In this document: in pieces, positions 1-8,012 of the stretch | Layout of the letters: every line of letters starts with the position of its first letter | How positions within the stretch are numbered: position 1 is the first letter of the stretch | Assembly (NCBI RefSeq): GCF_009734425.1 | Contig: NZ_CP046455.1 | Span: 2,480,001 to 2,544,000, forward strand | Origin: Corynebacterium occultum | GTDB taxonomy: Bacteria; Actinomycetota; Actinomycetes; Mycobacteriales; Mycobacteriaceae | DNA: 64,000 nucleotides | Reading direction: 5' to 3' | The notes under the pieces: generated by a model | What the model was told of the DNA's origin: nothing | The model's input: only the letters and a program-made list of their open reading frames with translations | The model's database searches: none | Position numbers and translations under genes: made by a program

Positions 1-925
1 TCAGGACCAGCGGGTAAGCGCCGTCAGCGTCGATGGCGTACATGGCGTCAGCATCGACGACCATGTTGTGGCCCTCGCCGAGGAACTCCAGGTTCTCCAG
101 AGCAACACCGACGGAGTCGGGGTTCAGCTCAACCGGGCCGGCACCGAAGTCGATGTTGGCGACTCCCAGACCGGACTGGTTGGCGAAACCGGCCTCGACG
201 TAGGTGATGGCACCTGCGACGTTGGAGGTCTCGGTGGCAACACCGTTGGAACCGTTGGCGCCGGATCCGACTTCCTGCGGGAACTGCTGGCCCTCGGTGG
301 TCCAGGCATCGGTGTTGGCGGCCAGGAACTTCTGGAAGTTATCGGAGGTGCCGGACTCATCGGAACGGTAGATGACGGAGATGTCCTGGTCCGGGAGCTC
401 GACGCCCTCGTTCTCAGCGGCGATGGCCTCGTCGTTCCACTTGGTGATCTCACCCAGGAAGATCTGGGCGATGGTCTCGGTGGAGAGGTTCAGGGAATCG
501 ACACCCTCAACGTTGTAGGCCACAGCCACCGGGCCGATGACCAGCGGCAGATGCCAGGCTTCGTTGCCATCGCAACGCTCAGCAGCCGGGTCGACCTGAT
601 CGTCGGAAAGCGGGGAGTCGGAACCTGCGAAGGCGACCTGGCCGGCGACGAAGTTGGTGCGGCCGGAACCGGAGCCGGAGGCGTTGTAGGCCAGGGAAGC
701 GCCGGAGACGGCCTCCTGGTACTTGATGTTGAAGTAGTCCATGGCGTTCTGCTGGGAGGAGGCGCCCTCGGAGACCAGCTGACCAGCGGTGCCGGACAGG
801 CCCTCGATGGAGGCCGCGTCGGTGCCACCGTCGGTGGTCTCGCTCTCAGAGCAGGCGACGAGTGCGAGGGAACCAGCTGCGACGACACCGAGGAGAGAAG
901 CGGTGCGCTTGAAGTTACGGATCAC
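1..925 (-). CDS. pstS: Phosphate ABC transporter substrate-binding lipoprotein PstS (3' end cut by window)
   Basis: High-affinity phosphate-binding component of the PstSCAB importer, anchored on the outer face of the membrane. The GTG start at 925 follows a GGAAAGG ribosome-binding site. Residues 1-25 form a lipoprotein signal ending in the lipobox LVAC with Cys25. The mature part shows typical PstS stretches: SGSGSGRTNF, the SDSPLSD segment, GEITKWND and RSDESGTSDNF, which line the phosphate site in this family. About 308 codons are visible; the C-terminus and the expected pstC, pstA and pstB genes lie beyond base 1. The gene is probably induced by phosphate limitation through the PhoS-PhoR system at 56.4-58.6 kb. 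Identity is firm. Confidence 0.95.
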   Translation of the reverse strand, partial: MIRNFKRTASLLGVVAAGSLALVACSESETTDGGTDAASIEGLSGTAGQLVSEGASSQQNAMDYFNIKYQEAVSGASLAYNASGSGSGRTNFVAGQVAFAGSDSPLSDDQVDPAAERCDGNEAWHLPLVIGPVAVAYNVEGVDSLNLSTETIAQIFLGEITKWNDEAIAAENEGVELPDQDISVIYRSDESGTSDNFQKFLAANTDAWTTEGQQFPQEVGSGANGSNGVATETSNVAGAITYVEAGFANQSGLGVANIDFGAGPVELNPDSVGVALENLEFLGEGHNMVVDADAMYAIDADGAYPLVL

Positions 926-1172
926 GGGGGAACCTTTCCGGTAAGGATTATCGGGGAAACCCGAGCAACCTAAATCTCGGCATTTCCGAGAATCACGCCG
1001 ATCAGGAGACCTTGAATTCCTCCGACACGGCGAGATTGTTGCTCACATCAACTCAAAGTAGGGGCCCTATATGAACGCTTATCCCCCCCTCAGGTGAACG
1101 GGCGATTAACTTCACTGAACCATTGCAATAACTTGCGCCATGAGAGGCATTTTTGCGAGATGGGTGTCACTT
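926..1172 (-). promoter_or_regulatory. pstS promoter region with possible Pho half-sites
   Basis: This 247-base gap precedes pstS. Read on the minus strand, three TTCA-type half-sites (TTCAGTGA near 1119, TTCACCTG near 1098, TTCATATA near 1075) are spaced about 21 and 23 bases apart, roughly two helical turns. PhoR-type regulators bind loosely conserved tandem repeats, so this is a plausible but weak operator. No clear terminator for the upstream mshD gene is visible here. Confidence 0.35.
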
Positions 1173-2093
1173 TCAGGCGAATACGATGTGCTGCTCAACA
1201 ATGTCGAAACCTGAGTTTTGGTACACCTTGACCGCTGCCGCATTATCTGCCTCCACATAGAGGATGACACGTCCCACCCCACGGCGCAGCAGATGTGCCA
1301 AACCGATACTCAAAATTGTCCCGCCCAGGCCCTGACCCCGGTGACCGGCGGCCAGACCGACCACATAAACCTCACCCAACGCAGGTTCCTCCCCGGTGTG
1401 CCATTTGGTCCAGTGGAAACCCGCCAACACCGGCTCAGCTCCCCGCTCATCCCAGAGGAAGAGGACATCCTCCGCCCGGAACCAGTCAACCTCCTGGGCC
1501 CGCGATAATTTCGCCCTATCCCAGCCGCCCTGTTCCGGATGCCAGGAGAAGGCATCATTATTGGCCTCCAGCCAGGCCTGATCCACCAGCTCCGCACCCC
1601 GGCCTGCCCGGGACTGCGCCAGATCCTCCACCACGAAGCCCGCGGGCAACCGGTATGCGGCAGCAGCTGCCAGAGCAGGCTCCACCACCCCCATCACCAG
1701 TAGTTCACGAACCCTCTCCAAGTCCATCTTCTTCGCCAGCCCCTGCGCCGCCGGGGTGTTGCCATGAGCCCAGACCTGCACCCCGGGGATCTGCCTGGAC
1801 AGTTCCCGGTAGAGGGATTCACCGATTCCTCGGCGGCGATGATCCGGGGAAACCACGAGTTCTGCGGTGGCCTCCTCGATGGCCGCGTAACCGGCCACAA
1901 CACCGTCGACCAGTGCCACCAGATGGCGGTGGCCAAGTCGCGGGTCCTGGAGGCCGAGGAGGAATTGTTCGGAGATCGGTGCCACCCCGTCAACTCTGGC
2001 GGCCTCGGCTGCCAGTGCTTTCGCCTGCTCCGCCAGTGCGGGGTCCTCATCCAGTACACGCATCTCGATATTCATGTCCCCGAGGTTAGTCAT
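1173..2093 (-). CDS. mshD: Mycothiol synthase (two GNAT domains)
   Basis: Last step of mycothiol synthesis: acetyl transfer from acetyl-CoA to Cys-GlcN-Ins. The 306-residue length and two tandem GNAT acetyltransferase domains are typical of MshD. The N-terminal domain carries the acetyl-CoA loop RRRGIG, the C-terminal domain RGQGLGG, followed by the ADNAAAVKVYQNSGF segment seen in active GNAT domains. Mycothiol is the main low-molecular-weight thiol of actinobacteria, which fits the taxonomic call. The start is uncertain: internal ATG codons at residues 7 and 12 (2075, 2060) are alternatives, and none has a strong ribosome-binding site. The gene is divergent from the LmeA-like gene, with 47 bases between the annotated starts. 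Confidence 0.93.
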   Translation of the reverse strand: MTNLGDMNIEMRVLDEDPALAEQAKALAAEAARVDGVAPISEQFLLGLQDPRLGHRHLVALVDGVVAGYAAIEEATAELVVSPDHRRRGIGESLYRELSRQIPGVQVWAHGNTPAAQGLAKKMDLERVRELLVMGVVEPALAAAAAYRLPAGFVVEDLAQSRAGRGAELVDQAWLEANNDAFSWHPEQGGWDRAKLSRAQEVDWFRAEDVLFLWDERGAEPVLAGFHWTKWHTGEEPALGEVYVVGLAAGHRGQGLGGTILSIGLAHLLRRGVGRVILYVEADNAAAVKVYQNSGFDIVEQHIVFA

Positions 2094-2140
2094 TGCGGTA
2101 ATTTACGTGGGCAGGCCTCTCATCCGGTAGACATAGGTGT

Positions 2141-2926
2141 GTGCGTGTTCCCCGGAAAGTAGTCTTCCCCCTCATCATCATCCTCGTTCTGGCGAGTCTG
2201 TTCTGGCTGGTGGACAGCTTGTTTGCGGCCCGCGTGGAACGGAAGATCTCGGTCACCGTGGCGGAGCATGCCAATCTGGAGACCAACCCCGGCATCTATG
2301 TCGGCGGTATCCCTTATATGCAGGCCCTGATCACCGGGGATATTCCCCTGATCTCGGCCGATGCGCTGGACGTGGATGTCCCGGGACTGGGGATGGTCAA
2401 CGCCCGTTCCGAGGCCACTGACCTGGTGGTCACCCGGGATCAGGTGCTCAGCGGGGATGTCGTGGGCGCGCCGGCCGAGATGATCACCAGGACGGTGAGT
2501 CTGGACGGGGTGGCCCTGGGACATCTGCTCGGCATGACCGACCTTGATATCGCGAACCCCTATGACATCTCCCCCGGTGGCGGTCGCCGCACCGAAGCCC
2601 AGCTGACCGGAACTCCGGAGGGTTTTGATGAGGAGGTCAGCATGCTGGTCACTCTGCGGCTGGATGGCCCGATGTTCCAGATGCTGCCCACCGAGCTTCT
2701 CGACGCCCCCGCCGGTCGGGAGGAGGATGCCCGTGCGGCCTTCACCTGGGAACTGGACACCCACCAGCTACCCCTGGCAGATCAGGCACAGGCGGTTTAT
2801 GTGCAGGGCGGTTCCATCTTCTTCCGGGCCCAGAAGCAGAATGTCCCGCTCCAGCTCGAGGATCTCTCCCCGGTGGAAAGCACCCCGCCGGAGTCCGGGA
2901 ATGGCTCACTCCTGGATCGGCTCTAG
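2141..2926 (+). CDS. LmeA-like DUF2993 membrane-anchored protein
   Basis: A 261-residue protein with one N-terminal membrane anchor (about residues 8-28, hydrophobic with no cleavage site that stands out) followed by an exported domain of the DUF2993 family. The family includes mycobacterial LmeA, which is implicated in maturation of lipomannan/lipoarabinomannan, so a role in envelope lipoglycan metabolism is possible but inferred from the family only. The start is GTG at 2141. The gene sits between mshD and the diacylglycerol-kinase-like gene, which points the other way; the 78-base gap between the two convergent genes holds no strong terminator. Confidence 0.7.
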   Translation: MRVPRKVVFPLIIILVLASLFWLVDSLFAARVERKISVTVAEHANLETNPGIYVGGIPYMQALITGDIPLISADALDVDVPGLGMVNARSEATDLVVTRDQVLSGDVVGAPAEMITRTVSLDGVALGHLLGMTDLDIANPYDISPGGGRRTEAQLTGTPEGFDEEVSMLVTLRLDGPMFQMLPTELLDAPAGREEDARAAFTWELDTHQLPLADQAQAVYVQGGSIFFRAQKQNVPLQLEDLSPVESTPPESGNGSLLDRL

Positions 2927-3004
2927 GCGGATCTGCAGGAGCTTCCGGATCCCGAATGCTCTGATACAGCCGTGCTAAGGAAGTTTCTCCGCCCGGGAAG
3001 ATCT

Positions 3005-4078
3005 TCAGCGAAGATTCAGCAGCTCGCGCAGTGTCACCCAGAGTCCTTGGTCAGCCGGGGATGAGCTCAGTTCCATCGGGGCGAACACCTCAATTGCCTC
3101 ATCCACCGCGGACAGACGCACCGAGCTGAACTCACCCTCGTATTCCCCATCGGATTGGAAGCGTTGGGCCTCCTGGCACACCAGGTTCACTTCCACGGCA
3201 TCATCGAAGGAGATGGTGCGTTCCTGGATCCAGGATTGGAACCAGCTGTTGTGCCCCACCCCGATGAGGTGTGCCATGCTGGCCACTCCCTTGATGCCCC
3301 GGAGATCACTGAGGCCGAAGAGCCCGAGACCCTGGTCGAAGGAGTTACGCGGGTTGGTCACCACCGGCAGGGGACCCAGGAAGGTCCAGGGGTTGGTGTT
3401 GGAGGCCAGCATCATCGGCACCCCCTTGAGATTGAGTTCCCCACCATGGGAGTCCCTCGCCTGTACATCAATCCGGGGCGGAGTACGCTGCGCCTTCTGC
3501 CAGGCGTTGGCGGCCACACGCAGGTAGCGCAACGGGCTGGCGGCGAAACCCTTCTTCCGGGCGCGATCCACCTTGGCGATCACGTTCGCATCGACACCGA
3601 AGCCAGCGTTGACGGCGAACCAGCGGCTGTCCCAGGTGCCCAGACAGATGCGGCGTCGGTAGTCCCCCCGGATGAGGTCGGCGAGCAGACTGGCGGCGGG
3701 CACCGGGTCGGCGGGGAACCCCAGGGCCCGAGCGAAGACATTCGCGGAGCCGGTGGGGATCACCGCCACCACGGGGAGGAGAGCGGGGTCCGGGTATTCC
3801 CCGTCCACGGGACCGAGCAGCCCGTTGATGACCTCGTTGACGGTGCCATCTCCGCCGACGACGATCACCACGTCAAAATCTTCCCGGCGCAGTCCGGTGC
3901 ACATTTCTTCGGCATGCCCTGCGTAATGGGTATGCCGACTGAGCATGCGCAGCCCTGGTACGGCGCGCAGCAGGGGCACCACCTGCCGGAACAACCTGTC
4001 ATTCTGGCTGGTGGAATTCGGGTTGGAGATCATCAGCACCTTCACAACATCCGAGGATAGCGTCCCGGGGCGGCTCAC
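3005..4078 (-). CDS. Diacylglycerol kinase family lipid kinase
   Basis: Protein of 357 residues with the diacylglycerol/sphingosine kinase catalytic domain. The nucleotide-binding motif GGDGTVNE is at residues 75-82 and is preceded by the conserved VIV strand; the segment IPTGSANVFARALG around residue 110 is the second family motif. Such enzymes phosphorylate diacylglycerol or related lipids at the inner membrane face. Members in actinobacteria are often annotated simply as YegS/BmrU-type lipid kinases, and the true substrate cannot be told from sequence. The annotated GTG start at 4078 lacks a clear ribosome-binding site; a GTG at 4045 (VKVLMISNPNS) would remove 11 residues and better fits the domain start. 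Confidence 0.85.
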   Translation of the reverse strand: MSRPGTLSSDVVKVLMISNPNSTSQNDRLFRQVVPLLRAVPGLRMLSRHTHYAGHAEEMCTGLRREDFDVVIVVGGDGTVNEVINGLLGPVDGEYPDPALLPVVAVIPTGSANVFARALGFPADPVPAASLLADLIRGDYRRRICLGTWDSRWFAVNAGFGVDANVIAKVDRARKKGFAASPLRYLRVAANAWQKAQRTPPRIDVQARDSHGGELNLKGVPMMLASNTNPWTFLGPLPVVTNPRNSFDQGLGLFGLSDLRGIKGVASMAHLIGVGHNSWFQSWIQERTISFDDAVEVNLVCQEAQRFQSDGEYEGEFSSVRLSAVDEAIEVFAPMELSSSPADQGLWVTLRELLNLR

Positions 4079-4146
4079 CTCGGAGGGCTCGCAGCTGCCC
4101 TACCCGGGCTGTGCTCCAGCCTGCCTGCCCCACTAGGCTGGAGAGC

Positions 4147-4872
4147 ATGAGCGAAGAGAACAAAAATACCTCCGGCGACAACCCCGTGGACACCCCCGCT
4201 GACGCAGCTGCAGCCGGCCAACCGACTCCGGCTGAGGAACAGATTCCCAGCGGCCCCGCCCCGATCAGCGGCAATGAGGCAGTGAACCTGGCTGCGGAGC
4301 AGTCCAAGAACACCGCTCACCGCAATATTCCGCTGAACGATGAGCTCCCCATCCCCGATGACACCGCGAACCTGCGCCATGGCCCGAACCTGCATGATGG
4401 CCTGCTTGCCCTGCTGCCCCTGGTGGGCGTCTGGCGCGGCGAAGGACAGGCGGATACCGTGGTCGACGGCCAGTACTCCTTCGGCCAGCAGATCATCTTC
4501 TCCCACGACGGCGAGAACTACCTCTCCTATGAGTCCCGCATCTGGAAGCTCAACGATGAGGGCCAGCCGGCCGGCCCGGATCAGCGTGAATCCGGTTTCT
4601 GGCGCATCAACCTCAAGGATGAGATCGAGTTCATCTCCACCCACTCCACCGGAGTGGTCGAGATCTACTACGGCCAGCCCGTCAATGAGCGGGCCTGGGA
4701 GCTGGAAGCAGCCTCCACGATGGTCACTGCCACCGGCCCGGCAGCACTGGGTCCGGGTAAGCGCCTTTTCGGTCTGATGCCCACCAATGACCTCGGTTGG
4801 GTGGATGAACGACTGGTCGACGGTGAAATGAAGCCGCGCATGTCCGCCCAGCTCAAGCGCGTGGCTGGTTAA
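4147..4872 (+). CDS. Nitrobindin-like FABP-family protein (lacks haem His)
   Basis: A 241-residue protein whose first 75 residues are acidic, Pro/Ala-rich and probably disordered. They are followed by a ten-strand beta-barrel domain of the nitrobindin/DUF1794 family with the signature GxWxGxG at residues 94-100 (GVWRGEG). Nitrobindins bind ferric haem through a histidine near the C-terminus. At the equivalent place this protein reads PRMSAQLKRV, with no histidine, so haem binding by the canonical mode looks lost. The ATG at 4147 was chosen over an upstream in-frame start because it opens the MSEEN sequence shortly after the divergent diacylglycerol-kinase gene. Function is unknown. Confidence 0.8.
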   Translation: MSEENKNTSGDNPVDTPADAAAAGQPTPAEEQIPSGPAPISGNEAVNLAAEQSKNTAHRNIPLNDELPIPDDTANLRHGPNLHDGLLALLPLVGVWRGEGQADTVVDGQYSFGQQIIFSHDGENYLSYESRIWKLNDEGQPAGPDQRESGFWRINLKDEIEFISTHSTGVVEIYYGQPVNERAWELEAASTMVTATGPAALGPGKRLFGLMPTNDLGWVDERLVDGEMKPRMSAQLKRVAG

Positions 4873-4927
4873 GCCCCGAGAGCTCGCAGCAGGCATGGGC
4901 CCCATCCGACGGCCCCTGCCAGACATG

Positions 4928-4987
4928 AGGGGGGCGCGGCCCCAGGTTCGGGAAACCACCTGAACCTGGGGATCGCGCCCCCCCTTT
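4928..4987. terminator. Bidirectional terminator between nitrobindin-like gene and pabC-like gene
   Basis: Long GC-rich hairpin: arms beginning GGGGGGCGCGGCCCCAGGTT and ending CCTGGGGATCGCGCCCCCC, with a short AAACCA-type loop, then CTTTCCC. It lies between two convergent genes and can serve both. Confidence 0.8.
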
Positions 4988-5006
4988 CCCATATCCTCGG
5001 GGCAGG

Positions 5007-5942
5007 TTATTCCGCCAGGGCCCTGGTGATCAGTTCCTCTACTTCCGCCACATTGGCCGGGGCCGGCAGCTTCACATCATTGATGCGGGTGACCCGGGCC
5101 GCCACCCGAACCGAACTGACCAGCCACACCGACTCCGCACTGAAGAGATCATCGATCCAGAGATTCTTCTCCCGGCATTTCCAGCCATGCTTCTCGGCGT
5201 AGGCGAAGAGTGCGGCCTGGGTGGTGCCCGGCAGGATATCGCCACCGGGTACCGGGGTGCGCAACCGCCTGCCCTTCTTCACGATCACCACGGTAGAGGT
5301 CGCCCCCTCAAGCACCCGGTCATCATCGACGTAGATGATGTCCTCGAAACCGTGGTTCCGGGCGTAGCGTAGCGCCGCCATGTTGGCGGCGTAGTTGAGG
5401 GTCTTCGCCCCGACGGTCAGCCAGGGGGCGGGATCCTTGAGTTTCTTCTCGGTGGGTGTGCCACTGGTAACCCGGTGCACCCCCGGCAGGTGCTCATTGA
5501 TGGAGTAGCCACGTTCGGTGGTCATCACGGACACTCCCTCCCGCCGCTGCCGCACCGAGGTCTCCCCCACCTCCCGGACGGTGATCCAGGCGGTGGGGAT
5601 ACCGGTGCTTTCCCTGCCACGGGTCAGTGTCCACACGCAGCGGGCATCACTGTCATTCTTCTCATACCAGGCTTCCACGGCCTCAGCAGTGGCTTTACGC
5701 CAGTGTTCCGCCGCCTGTTCAGGTAACCCCATCAACTTGACGGAGGCCCGGAAACGCCGGAGGTGGCGTTCTAGATTCGCGGCGCGACCATCCCGAAGCA
5801 GCAGCGTCTCGAACACGCCATCACCTCGGGTCACGGCGGCATCGTCCCAGTACACCAAGGGTAAAGAGGGGTTGTGGCGGCGGGTGGAACCGCCAAATGG
5901 TTCCACGACCAGAATGATCGGTGTGGCGGGTGAAAGTGGCAT
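5007..5942 (-). CDS. pabC: Class IV aminotransferase, probable 4-amino-4-deoxychorismate lyase
   Basis: A 311-residue PLP enzyme of fold type IV. The substrate-binding N-terminal part reads WDDAAVTRGDGVFETLLLRDGRAANLERHLRRF in short segments typical of PabC, and the PLP lysine is in AKTLNYAANMAALRYAR (around residue 180). 4-Amino-4-deoxychorismate lyase makes p-aminobenzoate for folate synthesis. The gene is divergent from a folate-dependent YgfZ-type gene, which supports a folate link. Branched-chain or D-amino-acid aminotransferases share the fold and remain alternatives. The ATG at 5942 is only about 40 bases from the divergent start. Confidence 0.75.
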   Translation of the reverse strand: MPLSPATPIILVVEPFGGSTRRHNPSLPLVYWDDAAVTRGDGVFETLLLRDGRAANLERHLRRFRASVKLMGLPEQAAEHWRKATAEAVEAWYEKNDSDARCVWTLTRGRESTGIPTAWITVREVGETSVRQRREGVSVMTTERGYSINEHLPGVHRVTSGTPTEKKLKDPAPWLTVGAKTLNYAANMAALRYARNHGFEDIIYVDDDRVLEGATSTVVIVKKGRRLRTPVPGGDILPGTTQAALFAYAEKHGWKCREKNLWIDDLFSAESVWLVSSVRVAARVTRINDVKLPAPANVAEVEELITRALAE

Positions 5943-5982
5943 GACATGGATTATCCCCTAAAACTCGGGTTAACATTGGACT

Positions 5983-7101
5983 GTGGCCACTGATACACCT
6001 TTGCACTCTGACCAAGTATCAACTGAAGCAGCACCCGGGAGCGGATACCTCTCCCCTCTGCTTTCCAGGCCGGGAGCCTCTCCCGCCCAGGAAGCTGTGG
6101 TAGATGCTGAAGGCGTCCCATGGCACTACGGCGCTCCATTGAAGGAACAACTGGACCTGGAGCGCAACACCGGCGTGGTGGATCGTTCCCACCGCCGGAT
6201 CATCCAGGTCGCCGGCCCCGATGCGCCGACTTTCCTGAACACCCTGCTCTCCCAGAAGCTTGACGACGTCCCCGAGGGATTCAACGCGGGGGCACTGGAC
6301 CTCGATATCCAGGGGCGCATCCTCCACCACGCTGATCTGAGCTACAGCGAGGGCAGCTTCTACCTGGATCTGCCCGCCGCCCAGGCCGACACCCTGGCGA
6401 ATTTCCTCCGGAAGATGGTCTTCTGGTCCAAGGTGGAGGTCAGCGAGCCGGAGCTGGCACTGCTCACCCTCCTCGGCGGTGAGCTGGAGGTGCCGGAGTC
6501 GCTGGTCCCGGTGTACTCCCGGAAGGTGGACTGGAAGGGTCCCCATCGCATTGATCTGGCGGTACCGCGCTCCGAGTTGGACGCGGCCGTCGATAAGCTG
6601 CTGGCCGCCGGGGCTGTCCTGAGCGGTCTGATGGCCTATACCGCGATCCGGGTGCGGGCCGGGGAGCCGGAACTGGCGGTGGATCTGGATGATAAATCCA
6701 TCCCGCATGAGGTGCCGAATTGGATCGGACGTCATGATCATCCAGGCGCGGTGCACCTGGAGAAGGGTTGCTACCGCGGCCAGGAGACGGTGGCCCGGGT
6801 GGAGAACCTGGGTCGCTCCCCCCGCCTGCTGGTGATGCTGCAGCTGGATGGTTCCGCCCCGGTGGATCCCATCCCGGGTGCCGCGGTGGAGTTCGAGGGT
6901 CGACGGGTGGGCAAGCTGGGCACCGTGGTCCATGACTGCGACTACGGTCCGATCGCCCTGGCCCTGATCAAGCGGAGTGCCCTGGATCTGGGAACCCTGA
7001 ACGTCGGCCCGGTGTCGGCGTCGGTGGATCCGGATTCCCTGCCCGCTGATGAGGGTGAGAAGGCAGGCCGCGCCGCCATCAACAAGCTCCGCGGCCGATA
7101 G
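5983..7101 (+). CDS. ygfZ: YgfZ/GcvT-family folate-binding protein
   Basis: A 372-residue protein of the tetrahydrofolate-binding GcvT/YgfZ fold. YgfZ proteins assist assembly or repair of certain iron-sulfur enzymes. The defining motif KGCYxGQE is present as KGCYRGQE around residues 263-270, including the conserved cysteine, followed by TVARVENLGR. The GTG start at 5983 was chosen because it opens the sequence directly after the divergent pabC-like gene. The N-terminal 35 residues are low-complexity and may be dispensable. The gene is followed by a hairpin terminator. Confidence 0.88.
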   Translation: MATDTPLHSDQVSTEAAPGSGYLSPLLSRPGASPAQEAVVDAEGVPWHYGAPLKEQLDLERNTGVVDRSHRRIIQVAGPDAPTFLNTLLSQKLDDVPEGFNAGALDLDIQGRILHHADLSYSEGSFYLDLPAAQADTLANFLRKMVFWSKVEVSEPELALLTLLGGELEVPESLVPVYSRKVDWKGPHRIDLAVPRSELDAAVDKLLAAGAVLSGLMAYTAIRVRAGEPELAVDLDDKSIPHEVPNWIGRHDHPGAVHLEKGCYRGQETVARVENLGRSPRLLVMLQLDGSAPVDPIPGAAVEFEGRRVGKLGTVVHDCDYGPIALALIKRSALDLGTLNVGPVSASVDPDSLPADEGEKAGRAAINKLRGR

Positions 7102-7144
7102 ATCGGAAGGGCTGTCCCCCTCAGTCAGCCGCTTTTCTGAGATT

Positions 7145-7190
7145 TCCCTGGATTCCGGAATCTCCAGGGGGGTGTTCTTTCCCTTTGATC
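7145..7190 (+). terminator. Terminator after ygfZ
   Basis: Hairpin with arms CCCTGGATTCC and GGAATCTCCAGGG followed by a GGGGTGTTCTTTCCC stretch. It lies about 45 bases after the ygfZ stop codon. Confidence 0.65.
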
Positions 7191-7570
7191 GGGGTGAGCG
7201 CCCCCCTGGAGTCTCAGGGATCTCAGGGACCCCCCTTGGCCTCCCTGGTCCCTCCCTGGCCCCTCCCTACCCCACCCCTAACTTAGGGTGGTGCGCTTGA
7301 GGGATGCCCACACCTGGATCATTTGTCCCCTGGGTGGTGCGAGAACCTTGTCATGAGCTGTGTAAACCTATTGGCTTAATCAGTGCCGAATCCCTCAACC
7401 TATCGACGGATCAGGGTCCCTAAAACTCTGATAAACCCCAAGGTCAGCGGGGCAGTGAGGACATTTCGGCCCACAACAGCTATTCTGTCTACAGGAATAC
7501 ACAAACATGAAAAGCCGATGGAGCATCCGAATTCCCTGGATAGCTCCGTTTACTCCAAGGGGGTCAGGCC
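7191..7570. other. Non-coding gap before DUF3073 gene
   Basis: No credible gene. The first 100 bases are a skewed CT/G tract made of short direct repeats (TCTCAGGGA twice, then CCCTGG/CCCTCCC units up to about 7285). The remainder is less GC-rich and should contain the promoter of the DUF3073 gene; the AT-rich stretch near 7360-7385 (TGTGTAAACCTATTGGCTTAAT) is the best candidate. No riboswitch fold was recognised. Confidence 0.4.
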
Positions 7571-7819
7571 ATGGGTCGCGGTCGCGCGAAGGCAAAACAG
7601 ACCAAGGTTGCTCGTCAGTTGAAATACAGTACTCACGAGATGGATCTAGACTCGCTTCAGCGCGAGTTGGCCAGCCAATCTCCTCAACCACGTTCCTATG
7701 AGGAGGACCCCGAAGATGATTATGAAGACAGCTACGAAGACTACGCTGACCGGTACGCGGAATACGTGGACCTGGACGACGAAGACGATGTAGCTGGCGC
7801 CCCTCCGGGACGTCGCTGA
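7571..7819 (+). CDS. DUF3073 small conserved protein
   Basis: An 82-residue actinobacterial protein. The basic N-terminus (MGRGRAKAKQTKVARQLKY) is the family hallmark, and the second half is strongly acidic with many Asp, Glu and Tyr residues (EDPEDDYEDSYEDYADRY). Function of the family is unknown; the charge split suggests a nucleic-acid- or ribosome-associated protein, which is only inference. A purine-rich AAGGGGG sits about 8 bases before the ATG. It is monocistronic and followed by a strong hairpin. Confidence 0.85.
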   Translation: MGRGRAKAKQTKVARQLKYSTHEMDLDSLQRELASQSPQPRSYEEDPEDDYEDSYEDYADRYAEYVDLDDEDDVAGAPPGRR

Positions 7820-7851
7820 TCTTCGCCCATCATTCTGGGTGGTTCCAGGCG

Positions 7852-7906
7852 GACGCCCGCTGATTCCCTCACTGCGGTGAGAGCATCAGCGGGCGTCCGT
7901 CATTTT
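7852..7906 (+). terminator. Terminator after DUF3073 gene
   Basis: Hairpin with arms GACGCCCGCTGAT and ATCAGCGGGCGTC (7852-7897) and a TCATTTTCAT tail, 32 bases after the stop codon. Confidence 0.8.
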
Positions 7907-7931
7907 CATAATCTACCGGGGAAGACTGCTC

Positions 7932-7995
7932 CCCGAATCTTTTTTCGGGAACATTCCCCTCCCCAGCCGCTGCTCCCCTTCTCAGAGAAGCAGCG
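7932..7995 (-). terminator. Probable terminator after purM
   Basis: Two hairpins lie in the gap after purM: CGCTGCT/AGCAGCG (7968-7995) and CCCGAA-TCTTTT-TTCGGG (7932-7949). Neither has a long T run on the minus strand, so this is a moderate call. Confidence 0.4.
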
Positions 7996-8012
7996 CGGGG
8001 GGTGGTGGCTGA

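Noticed and set aside
68..973. 301-codon plus-strand open frame
   Set aside because: Antisense to pstS; the minus strand encodes a clear phosphate-binding lipoprotein.
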